NCBI GenBank assembly: GCA_003449515.1
Contig: DMHI01000227.1
Coordinates: forward strand, 1-5,649
DNA length: 5,649 nucleotides
Reading direction: 5' to 3'
Origin: Lysobacteraceae bacterium
GTDB taxonomy: Bacteria; Pseudomonadota; Gammaproteobacteria; Xanthomonadales; Xanthomonadaceae
The translations under genes and the position numbers were made by a program. This document shows, one piece after another, positions 1 to 5,101 of this stretch (position 1 is the first letter of the stretch; each line of letters opens with the position of its first letter). Under the pieces are notes generated by a model. That model made no database searches, was not told where the DNA came from, and saw nothing but the letters and a program-made list of their open reading frames with translations.

Positions 1-254
1 CGCTCGAAATACACCGTGAACTCCGGGTACTCCCAGCGGTGGATGACGGGCCAGGCGGCGCTCTGCCCCCCGCGCGGTTCGAGCTTGCGCGCTGGCGCGC
101 CAAAGCGCGCTTCCACCTGCGCCATGGTCTGGCCGCGGGCCGGCAGGGTGGCGCCTTCACTGGCCTGGGCGCGCTCGATCAGCAGGCGATCGGCGTGGGC
201 CGGGGCGGTGAAGGCAAGCGCGAGGCTCGCGGCGATGAGGGCGGGGCGCAGCAT
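1..254 (-). CDS. Secreted conserved hypothetical protein (partial, C-terminus beyond left edge)
   Basis: 84 complete codons are visible and the frame runs off the window edge. The ATG at 254 is preceded by GGAG with good spacing (GGAGATCCGC-ATG). The protein opens with a Sec signal peptide: MLRP, a hydrophobic stretch at about residues 5-17, then APAHA with likely cleavage after Ala21, so the product should be periplasmic or secreted. There is no lipobox cysteine. Mature residues about 40-84 contain GQTMAQVEARFGAP, a basic/Gly-rich link, then a W-P-x-x-x-R-W-E-Y-P-x-F-x-V-Y-F segment. The G-(M/T)-x-x-Q-V-x-x-x-x-G-x-P pattern followed by an aromatic strand resembles the BamE/SmpA-OmlA fold, but that is a weak analogy. 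Similar small proteins are remembered as conserved hypotheticals in Xanthomonadales. No function is assigned. It has its own candidate promoter and follows the rpmJ terminator, so it is probably a separate transcript. Confidence 0.8.
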   Translation of the reverse strand, partial: MLRPALIAASLALAFTAPAHADRLLIERAQASEGATLPARGQTMAQVEARFGAPARKLEPRGGQSAAWPVIHRWEYPEFTVYFE

Positions 255-290
255 GGCGGATCTCCGTGTCGTCGGCGGGGGCGTGCCGCG

Positions 291-318
291 ATTGTGGCAC
301 CGTGCCACGCAAAAACAA
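291..318 (-). promoter_or_regulatory. Candidate sigma-70-like promoter for the secreted hypothetical gene
   Basis: On the minus strand TTGTTT (318-313) and CACAAT (296-291) are separated by 16 nt, which would start transcription near 284 and give a leader of about 30 nt before the ATG at 254. The -35 matches only 3 of 6 consensus positions and the -10 matches 4 of 6. The support is therefore mostly position, directly downstream of the rpmJ terminator. Confidence 0.4.
294..308. promoter_or_regulatory. 15-bp palindrome in the promoter spacer (possible operator)
   Basis: GTGGCAC-C-GTGCCAC is a perfect 7-bp inverted repeat around one central base. It sits between, and partly over, the candidate -10 and -35 boxes of the secreted hypothetical gene, the usual place for a repressor operator. 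It has no sigma-54 spacing (the GG-N10-GC test fails on both strands). No binding protein can be named. Confidence 0.45.
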
Positions 319-326
319 CGGCCCGG

Positions 327-361
327 AAAACGACAACGCCGGCACTTCGGCCGGCGTCGTC
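327..361 (-). terminator. Rho-independent terminator of rpmJ
   Basis: The minus-strand transcript folds into a 12-bp GC-rich stem (350-361 with 332-343, one G-U pair) closing a 6-nt CGAAGU loop. It is followed by G-UUUU-CC at 331-325. It begins 22 nt after the rpmJ stop codon. The U tract is short but the stem is strong and well placed. Confidence 0.8.
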
Positions 362-383
362 AGGGATCGGGCTCGAGCGCGGA

Positions 384-509
384 TCAGCGCTGGCGGGCCT
401 TGAAGCGCGGGTTCGACTTGCAGATCACGAAGACCTTGCCACGGCGGCGCACGACCTTGCAGTCGCGGTGACGGGACTTCGCGGACTTCAGGGACGAGAG
501 GACTTTCAT
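384..509 (-). CDS. rpmJ: 50S ribosomal protein L36, zinc-ligand-poor (type B) form
   Basis: This 41-residue protein starts MKVLSSLKSAKSRHRDCKVV and ends ICKSNPRFKARQR, the clear pattern of L36, the smallest protein of the large ribosomal subunit. The zinc-binding form of L36 uses a C-x2-C-x12-C-x5-H set; here only Cys17 and Cys30 remain, and the first Cys and the His are absent, as in the E. coli paralogue YkgO. The ATG at 509 is preceded by AGGTG at suitable spacing (AGGTGTCGCC-ATG region). The gene stands alone, away from the spc ribosomal operon, with its own promoter upstream and a strong terminator downstream. In many bacteria the zinc-poor form is induced by zinc starvation through Zur; I see no clear Zur box. 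From memory, Xanthomonas carries this short form as its ordinary L36, so it need not be a stress paralogue here. Confidence 0.96.
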   Translation of the reverse strand: MKVLSSLKSAKSRHRDCKVVRRRGKVFVICKSNPRFKARQR

Positions 510-532
510 GGCGACACCTGTGGCGGGAAGGG

Positions 533-579
533 TTGATCGGAAAGCGCGCGAGTATGGGCCAATCCCCGCGTCCGATCAA
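533..579. repeat. 9-bp perfect inverted repeat bracketing the rpmJ promoter
   Basis: TTGATCGGA at 533-541 is the exact reverse complement of TCCGATCAA at 571-579, with 29 nt between. The right arm contains the rpmJ -35 hexamer and the left arm lies just downstream of the predicted start site. One RNA cannot contain both arms, so any role would be as protein sites on DNA. Coincidence is possible. Confidence 0.5.
551..579 (-). promoter_or_regulatory. Sigma-70-like promoter of rpmJ
   Basis: On the minus strand TTGATC (579-574) and CATACT (556-551) are separated by exactly 17 nt, matching 4 of 6 consensus positions in each box. Transcription would start near 544, leaving a leader of about 35 nt that contains the ribosome binding site. 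This is the best promoter in the window. The spacer contains GCCAATCCC (plus strand 558-566), which recurs before the phasin-like gene. Confidence 0.65.
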
Positions 580-653
580 GCACTTGCCTGAACCCTGCCC
601 CGACGCCCCGGCACCGCGCCGGCCTCACCCGCCCGGCGACGACGTCCCGGCCG

Positions 654-677
654 CTCGGCCCTCGGCCCTCGGCCCTC
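654..677. repeat. 7-bp tandem repeat (CTCGGCC, 3.4 copies) at the epimerase stop codon
   Basis: Three perfect CTCGGCC units (654-660, 661-667, 668-674) plus a partial CTC run into the TGA (678-676) of the epimerase gene. A 7-bp unit changes frame on slippage, but all full copies are after the stop, so copy change should leave the protein unchanged. No typical hairpin with a U tract was seen for the epimerase transcript in 510-675. Confidence 0.9.
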
Positions 678-1683
678 ACGTGCCGTAGTAGTCGCGGTAC
701 CAGGCCACGAAGCGCGGGATGCCCACCTCGACCGGCGTCGACGGCGCGTAGCCGGTGTCGCGCATCAGCGCCGAGACATCGGCTTCGGTGTCGGGCACAT
801 CACCCGGCTGCAGCGGCAACAGGTTCTTCTGCGCCTTGGTGCCGGTGGCTTCCTCGATCAACGCGATGTAGCGCGAGAGCTGCACCGGGTTGTGGTTGCC
901 GATGTTGTAGACGCGATACGGCGCCGTACTCGTCGCCGGCGTCGGCGCCAGCGGGTCGAAGCCGGCATCCGGGCCCGGCACGCGGTCGAGGGTGCGGATC
1001 ACGCCCTCGACGATGTCGTCGATGTAGGTGAAATCGCGCGTGTGCCGGCCGTGGTTGAACACGTCGATGGGTGCACCAGCGAGGATTTTTTTCGTGAACA
1101 GGAACAGCGCCATGTCCGGCCGGCCCCAGGGGCCATACACGGTGAAAAAGCGCAGGCCGGTGGTGGGCAGGCCGAACAGGTGGCTGTAGGTGTGCGCCAT
1201 CAGCTCGTTGGCCTTCTTGCTGGCGGCGTACAGGCTCACCGGGTGATCGACGCTGTCCTCGACGGCGAACGGCAGCTTGCGGTTGCTGCCGTAGACCGAG
1301 CTCGACGAGGCGTAGACGAGGTGCTCGACGCCCCGGTGGCGGCAGGCTTCCAGCACGTTGAGGAAACCGACGATGTTCGCGTCGATGTAGGCGCGCGGGT
1401 TCTCCAGCGAGTAGCGCACGCCGGCCTGCGCGGCGAGGTTGACCACGCGCTGCGGCTTGAAGTCATCGAGCGCGGCGTCGAGCGCGGCGCGGTCCTCGAG
1501 CGCGGCCTGCACGAACGAGAAGCCGGCGCGCGGCCTCAGCCGGTCGAGTCGCGCCAGCTTCAGGCCCACGTCGTAGTAGTCGTTGAGATTGTCGTAGCCC
1601 AGCACCGCGTCGCCGCGGTCGAGCAGGCGATGGGCGAGGGCCGAGCCGATGAAGCCGGCGGCGCCGGTGATCAGGATGCGCAT
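676..1683 (-). CDS. NAD-dependent UDP-uronate 4-epimerase (UDP-glucuronate 4-epimerase type, extended SDR)
   Basis: This 335-residue cytosolic sugar-nucleotide enzyme would invert C4 of a UDP-uronic acid (UDP-GlcA to UDP-GalA, or the N-acetylated equivalent). Its length is normal for the family. It shows a Rossmann GAAGFIG at 7-13 right after the start, NLAAQAGVRYS around 82-92, the catalytic serine region YASSSSVYG at 124-132 and the catalytic Y152-x3-K156 (YAASK). Next come VYGPWGRPDMALF (182-194), RDFTYIDDIVEG (216-227) and APYRVYNIGN (254-263). The GRPDMA block and the TS-x-APYR-x-YNIGN block are typical of UDP-glucuronate 4-epimerases rather than GalE. The ATG at 1683 puts the NAD motif at the correct distance from the N-terminus. 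It lies 19 nt downstream of the dehydrogenase stop with only a weak GGAA as ribosome binding site, so it is probably co-transcribed and partly coupled. Other SDR epimerases acting on UDP-HexNAcA remain possible because of the TviB-type partner. Confidence 0.92.
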   Translation of the reverse strand: MRILITGAAGFIGSALAHRLLDRGDAVLGYDNLNDYYDVGLKLARLDRLRPRAGFSFVQAALEDRAALDAALDDFKPQRVVNLAAQAGVRYSLENPRAYIDANIVGFLNVLEACRHRGVEHLVYASSSSVYGSNRKLPFAVEDSVDHPVSLYAASKKANELMAHTYSHLFGLPTTGLRFFTVYGPWGRPDMALFLFTKKILAGAPIDVFNHGRHTRDFTYIDDIVEGVIRTLDRVPGPDAGFDPLAPTPATSTAPYRVYNIGNHNPVQLSRYIALIEEATGTKAQKNLLPLQPGDVPDTEADVSALMRDTGYAPSTPVEVGIPRFVAWYRDYYGT

Positions 1684-1702
1684 GGGGTCGTTTCCGCGTT
1701 GC

Positions 1703-2980
1703 TCAAAGCCGGTCGTCGACCTCGGCGCGGGGCAGGGCACCGCGCACGTCGAACAACAGGCCGCGCGCTTCCAGCCGCTCGCGGTAGACGCGCGCACCGC
1801 CGGCCAGCAGTTCGGCGTGCGGCACGGCGAGCACGACGGCCGCGTAGGGTCCGGTGGGCAGTGCGGGATGCAGGGTGAGGCCGTACTCGGCATGCGCCTC
1901 GGCGGCGTCGACGCGCGGATCGTGCACGTCGACCGCGAGGCCGTACTCCTCCAGTCCGCGCACCACATCGACCACACGGGTGTTGCGCAGATCGGGACAG
2001 TTCTCCTTGAAGGCGAGTCCGGCCACCAGCACGCGCGCACCGGGACGCAGCAGGCCGCGCTGGCCGAGGCCCTTGGCCACGCGCATCGCCACATGAGCAC
2101 CCATCGCATCGTTGATGCGACGCCCGGCAAGGATCACTTCCGGCGCATGGCCCACCGCCTGCGCCTTGTGCGTGAGGTAGTACGGGTCGACGCCGATGCA
2201 GTGGCCGCCGACAAGGCCGGGCCGGAACGGCAGGAAGTTCCACTTGGTGCCAGCCGCGGCCAGCACATCGAGGGTGTCGATGCCGAGGCGGTCGAACAGC
2301 GTGGCGAGCTCGTTCATCAGCGCGATGTTGAGATCGCGCTGGGTGTTCTCGATGACCTTCGCCGCCTCGGCCACCTTGATGCTCGGGGCGGGGTGCGTGC
2401 CGGCGGTGACCACGGCGCGGTAGAGCCGGTCGACGTGCCCGGCGGCTTCCGGCGTCGAGCCCGACGTCACCTTGATGATGTCCTTCAGGCGGCGTGTGCG
2501 ATCGCCGGGGTTGATGCGCTCGGGGCTGTAGCCCACGTGGAAGTCGACGTTGAAGCGCAGGCCCGAGGCGCGCTCCAGCACCGGCACGCAGACCTCCTCG
2601 GTCGCACCCGGATAGACCGTCGACTCGAACACCACGAGACCACCGCGCCTGAGTACGCCGCCCACGGTGGCGCTGGCCGCGATCAGGGCGCCGAAGTCCG
2701 GCCGCTTGGCGTCATCGACGGGCGTGGGCACGGCGACGATGAAGCTGTGGCAGCGGGCGAGCGCCGCGGGGTCGGCGGAGAACGTCAGGCGCGTGGCGGC
2801 ACGCCATTCGCCGGCGTCGACTTCGCCGGTGTGGTCGATGCGGTTGGTAAGCGCGGCGATGCGTGCGCTGTCGATGTCGAAGCCGATGGTCTCGACGACC
2901 GCACCGAACGCCACGGCCACCGGCAGGCCCACGTAGCCAAGGCCGACCACGCCGACCGGGCCGAGGTCATCGATCGTCAT
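1703..2980 (-). CDS. tviB: UDP-sugar 6-dehydrogenase, TviB/WbpO type (UDP-HexNAc to UDP-HexNAcA)
   Basis: This 425-residue member of the UDP-glucose/GDP-mannose dehydrogenase family performs a two-step NAD-dependent oxidation at C6 of a UDP-sugar, giving a UDP-uronic acid for surface polysaccharide. Seen: NAD motif GLGYVG at 13-18, VPTP at 84-87, ESTVYPGATEE at 119-129, GYSPERINPGD at 150-160, the central helix with IENTQRDLNIALMNE (210-224), TKWNFLPFRPG (245-255), and GGHCIGVDPYYL (258-269) with catalytic Cys261. The C-terminal UDP-binding domain has GLAFKENCPDLRNTR (321-335) and ends near HDPRVD. The IENTQRDLNIALMNE and FLPFRPGLVGGHCIGVDPYY blocks are those of the UDP-GlcNAc/GalNAc dehydrogenases TviB and WbpO, not of Ugd. 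The symbol reflects family; the substrate is unproven. The start at 2980 is chosen because its ATG overlaps the upstream stop as ATGA and sets the NAD motif correctly. An upstream in-frame extension would only add residues from inside the TPR gene. Confidence 0.93.
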   Translation of the reverse strand: MTIDDLGPVGVVGLGYVGLPVAVAFGAVVETIGFDIDSARIAALTNRIDHTGEVDAGEWRAATRLTFSADPAALARCHSFIVAVPTPVDDAKRPDFGALIAASATVGGVLRRGGLVVFESTVYPGATEEVCVPVLERASGLRFNVDFHVGYSPERINPGDRTRRLKDIIKVTSGSTPEAAGHVDRLYRAVVTAGTHPAPSIKVAEAAKVIENTQRDLNIALMNELATLFDRLGIDTLDVLAAAGTKWNFLPFRPGLVGGHCIGVDPYYLTHKAQAVGHAPEVILAGRRINDAMGAHVAMRVAKGLGQRGLLRPGARVLVAGLAFKENCPDLRNTRVVDVVRGLEEYGLAVDVHDPRVDAAEAHAEYGLTLHPALPTGPYAAVVLAVPHAELLAGGARVYRERLEARGLLFDVRGALPRAEVDDRL

Positions 2981-3837
2981 TCGATCTGGCCCGCCGCGTG
3001 GCGGGAATCGAGCCACTCCATCGCGTCGCGCGGTTTCAGCCCCGCCGCCTTCTCAAACGCGGTCGCCGCCGCGTCCTCGCCCTTGGCGCCGTGAAGCAGC
3101 AGGGCGACGTTGCCCTGTTCGAGGTGTGCGACAGGCGACTTCGGCGTGAGCTTGAGCGCGGCGGCGAGGTGCTTCTCGGCCTCGCTGGCCTTCGCCCCGT
3201 AGGTCATGCCAGCGATCAGGCTGCCGACCTTCGAGACGATCTCGGCGTGGTACACGGCGAGCGCCAGACGCGCTTCGGCATGATCGGGCTCGATCGCCAG
3301 CGCCCGGTCGAGACTTTCGCGCACCTTGCCGGCGAGGCCCTGCTTCAGCGCCTTGACGATGCTGATGCCCTGGCTGTAGCGGCCCAGGCCAAATGCCCGG
3401 CGGTAATGGCTGTTGGCCTCGTCAGGCAGCGCCACGATGGCGGCATCGGCCAGCGCGACCACGCTCTCGAATCGTTGCAGCCGTTCGGCCTCGTCATCGA
3501 CCAGGTAGGCGGCGTGGATGCCCAGGGCCTTGGTCGCCAGCGAGGCGCCCAGCGGCCCCAGGGCCTTGCCGGCATCGAAAGCGGCCTCGAAGCGGCCTTC
3601 GTGGAAGGCGCGCCAGCCCTCCTGCAGCGTTCCGGCGACGGCGTCGGCTTCGAGCCCCTTGGGCGCGGCCTTGCCAGCCGCTTTCAGCAGCGCCGCGGCG
3701 CGCTTCGCGTCGGGGAAGGGCTCGCCATCGCCGCTGTGCAACTCCTTCCAGGCCTTCCTCAGCGCGTCGCCGCCGAAGTCGAAGGCCGTGGCCTTCGCCG
3801 GCATCGCCGCCCAGCCACTTTTTTTCCTGCTCGCCAT
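2977..3837 (-). CDS. TPR-repeat protein, first gene of the UDP-uronate unit
   Basis: This 286-residue cytosolic protein has no signal peptide or membrane segment. The N-terminus is basic (MASRKKSGW), residues 15-70 are charged and Ala-rich, and the rest is helical-repeat sequence. Seen: a TPR-like WRAFHEGRFEAAFDAG at 75-90, a block HYRRAFGLGRYSQGISIVKAL at 144-164, then ESLDRALAIEPDHAEARLALAVYHAE (174-199), AEKHLAAALKLTPKSPVAHLEQGNVALL (220-247) and AFEKAAGLKP (260-269), each with the small-large-Ala-x-x-x-x-P spacing of TPR hairpins. It is probably a scaffold or partner-binding protein. The GRYSQ block recalls bacterial relatives of the RMDN TPR family, from memory only. The ATG at 3837 is preferred over an in-frame GTG at 3855 because GGGGCGG lies just before it. 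Its TGA overlaps the dehydrogenase ATG by 4 nt, so translation is coupled. Codons 4-6 contain a run of seven A. Its precise job is unknown. Confidence 0.82.
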   Translation of the reverse strand: MASRKKSGWAAMPAKATAFDFGGDALRKAWKELHSGDGEPFPDAKRAAALLKAAGKAAPKGLEADAVAGTLQEGWRAFHEGRFEAAFDAGKALGPLGASLATKALGIHAAYLVDDEAERLQRFESVVALADAAIVALPDEANSHYRRAFGLGRYSQGISIVKALKQGLAGKVRESLDRALAIEPDHAEARLALAVYHAEIVSKVGSLIAGMTYGAKASEAEKHLAAALKLTPKSPVAHLEQGNVALLLHGAKGEDAAATAFEKAAGLKPRDAMEWLDSRHAAGQIE

Positions 3838-3872
3838 GATCCGCCCCGTTGCCACGTGAGGCCGAAGCCTGC

Positions 3873-3886
3873 GGCGATATTTCGCC
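3873..3886. repeat. Small inverted repeat in the divergent TPR/phasin control region
   Basis: GGCGA-TATT-TCGCC is a 5-bp inverted repeat with a 4-nt AT spacer; with one bulged C the arms extend to GCGGCGA/TCGCCCGC. It lies in the 130-bp gap between divergent genes, 35 bp from the TPR start. It is the most AT-rich patch of this gap, so it could overlap a promoter or be an operator. No convincing -35/-10 pair was found on either strand here. Confidence 0.3.
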
Positions 3887-3933
3887 CGCGTCTAGTGTGA
3901 AAACTCGGGTCGCAGCTTCGAGACTGGCGAGGT

Positions 3934-3957
3934 CGCCAATCCCGGCGCCAATCCCGA
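3934..3957. repeat. Two tandem 12-bp repeats just upstream of the phasin-like gene
   Basis: CGCCAATCCCGG (3934-3945) is followed at once by CGCCAATCCCGA (3946-3957): 11 of 12 identical, with only the last base different. The pair ends 10 bp before the ATG at 3968, so it is probably in the 5' untranslated leader or around the start site. Repeats at this spacing are compatible with a tandem regulator site, or with a simple local duplication. The core GCCAATCCC also occurs in the rpmJ promoter spacer. Confidence 0.75.
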
Positions 3958-3967
3958 TGGTGGTCCC

Positions 3968-4450
3968 ATGGCTCGTCCCGTCACCCGCACCCGCAGCGCC
4001 CCGCGCCTCCGTCCCGCGGCCGCCTCGCTGACGCCGCGCACCCTGTTCCTCGCCAGCCTTGGCGCCGCTCTCGTCGCCCGTCGTGAGGCCGAGCGTCTCG
4101 CCGCCGACGCGGCCGACGTGCCGCAGCGCCTGCGCGCTGGCGCCGATGCCGCCGTGGACACGGCCTGCGCGGAAGCGCGCAAGCTGGCGCGGACCGCCCG
4201 TACCCGAATCGCTCCGCTGCAGCGCGAGGCCGCACGGCTCGGCGCCCAGATCGACGCCGCCCGCATCGAGGGCGTCGCCGTGGCCGCCAAGCGCCTGAAT
4301 CCGCTGCTGGCCCGCGTCGGCCTGCCGAAGATTCCGACCGCGTCGTCGCGCCGCCCGGCCCGCAAGCCCACGAAGCGCGCCGCCGGCGCATCGCCGGCCC
4401 GTCGCCCGACGGTGAAGAAGGCCGCCAAGGCCACGCGCCGCCGCGCCTGA
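3968..4450 (+). CDS. Phasin-like (PhaF-like) protein with histone-H1-like basic tail
   Basis: 160 residues, in three parts. Residues 1-20 are basic (five Arg). Residues 21-118 start with a hydrophobic LTPRTLFLASLGAALVARRE (21-40) and continue as Ala-rich amphipathic helix, likely coiled coil. Residues 128-160 form a tail with 14 Lys/Arg of 33, in KPTKRAAG / KKAAKATRRRA runs. The L-x-x-LGA-x-x-x-x-x-x-E start recalls the poly(hydroxyalkanoate) granule-associated family, and phasin-plus-H1-like tail is the layout of Pseudomonas PhaF, which coats PHA granules and binds DNA. Here the tail is much shorter and lacks AAKPAA repeats. The neighbouring PhaD-like regulator and acyl-CoA-binding gene support a lipid-storage link, but no PHA synthase is in view. 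The ATG at 3968 has GGTGG in front. Alternatively it is an unrelated Ala/Arg-rich DNA-binding protein, as high-GC composition inflates such similarity. Confidence 0.6.
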   Translation: MARPVTRTRSAPRLRPAAASLTPRTLFLASLGAALVARREAERLAADAADVPQRLRAGADAAVDTACAEARKLARTARTRIAPLQREAARLGAQIDAARIEGVAVAAKRLNPLLARVGLPKIPTASSRRPARKPTKRAAGASPARRPTVKKAAKATRRRA

Positions 4451-4462
4451 GTCGACGCTCAG
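4447..4462. repeat. Short dyad spanning both stop codons of the convergent genes
   Basis: CTGAG-TCGACG-CTCAG lies across the TGA of the phasin-like gene and the TGA of the regulator gene, which are separated by only 8 nt. The 5-bp stem has no U tract on either side, so it is a poor intrinsic terminator. It may be only a by-product of two facing stop codons. Readthrough would give mutually antisense transcripts. Confidence 0.3.
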
Positions 4463-5085
4463 TCGTCGTAGGCCTGGCTGAGTGTGTTCAGGTGGACGCG
4501 CTCGGCGTCGCGCAGGAACGGCGAGATCAGCATCATCACCTGGACGATGCCGCGCCGGATCGATTTCGATTCGTCCTGGTCGCCGCGCGAGGCGCCGTAA
4601 TTCAGCCAGAAGGTGGCGATGACGAGGATGTTGGTCGCCAGCGCATCCATTTCCGCCGCCGAGGCCCTGACGATGCCGGCGCGCGCGAGGCCGCGGATCA
4701 CCGAGCTGGCGTTTTCGGTGGCGCGCTTGAGGATCCGCGCGAAGCGCATGCGCAGACGCCGGTTGCGGCTCAGGATGTCGATCAGGTCGCGGTAGAGGAA
4801 GCGGTAGTCCCAGATGCACTCGAAGACGAGGTGCAACTGCAGCCAGATGTCCTCGAGATTCGGCAACCGCCCTTCCGGCACGGCCATGGCGACACCGATG
4901 CGCTCTTCGTAGCGCCCGAAGAGCTGCTCGATGATGTCGTCCTTGTTGCGGAAGTGGTAGTACAGATTGCCGGGGCTGATTTCCAGCTCGTCGGCGATGT
5001 GGTTGGTGGTCACGTTCGGCTCGCCCTGGGCATTGAACATGCCCAAGGCGCAATCGAGGATCCGTTGCCGGGTCTGCGGGGCCAT
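4459..5085 (-). CDS. TetR/AcrR-family regulator, PhaD-like
   Basis: This 208-residue protein has the usual TetR length. The N-terminal DNA-binding domain reads MAPQTRQRILDCALGMFNAQ, then GEPNVTTNHIADELEISPGN (21-40) and LYYHFRNKDD (41-50), a complete helix-turn-helix with the TetR-family YYHF signature. Residues 51-208 form the helical ligand/dimer domain with LEDIWLQLHLVFECIWDYRFLYRDL (77-101). The GEPNV-T-x-x-IA-x-E-x-x-ISPGNLYYHF run and the YRF-L-(Y/F)-x-DL segment resemble PhaD, the regulator of medium-chain-length PHA clusters in Pseudomonas, which is thought to sense an acyl-CoA-type intermediate. It follows the acyl-CoA-binding gene by 16 nt on the same strand with no strong ribosome binding site, so it is probably translated from that transcript. 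Plausible targets are its own operon, the phasin-like gene and the SDR gene; this is inference from position. Confidence 0.93.
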   Translation of the reverse strand: MAPQTRQRILDCALGMFNAQGEPNVTTNHIADELEISPGNLYYHFRNKDDIIEQLFGRYEERIGVAMAVPEGRLPNLEDIWLQLHLVFECIWDYRFLYRDLIDILSRNRRLRMRFARILKRATENASSVIRGLARAGIVRASAAEMDALATNILVIATFWLNYGASRGDQDESKSIRRGIVQVMMLISPFLRDAERVHLNTLSQAYDD

Positions 5086-5101
5086 CGGTCGAGCGCGGCC
5101 G

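Noticed and set aside
294..308. Sigma-54 promoter suggested by TGGCAC
   Set aside because: The -12 GC is not at the required 10-nt distance from the -24 GG on either strand.
590..675. Terminator for the epimerase transcript
   Set aside because: Only short GC stems such as CCGGC/GCCGG are present, with no U tract; termination may be Rho-dependent or further downstream.
2977..3016. Longer start for the dehydrogenase inside the TPR gene (adds MARFPPRGGPDR)
   Set aside because: The ATG at 2980 gives the classic ATGA overlap and the correct distance to the NAD motif.
1649..3094. 481-codon plus-strand open frame opposite the dehydrogenase
   Set aside because: It is antisense to a gene with unmistakable motifs and its translation has no recognisable domain.
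3838..3855. GTG start six codons upstream for the TPR protein
   Set aside because: The ATG at 3837 has a purine-rich site at good spacing; the GTG has none as good.
3494..5053. Very long (519-codon) open frame on the minus strand across three genes
   Set aside because: It runs out of frame through the TPR and TetR genes and antisense to the phasin-like gene, has low-complexity Arg/Gly-rich translation and no motif. It is a high-GC shadow frame.
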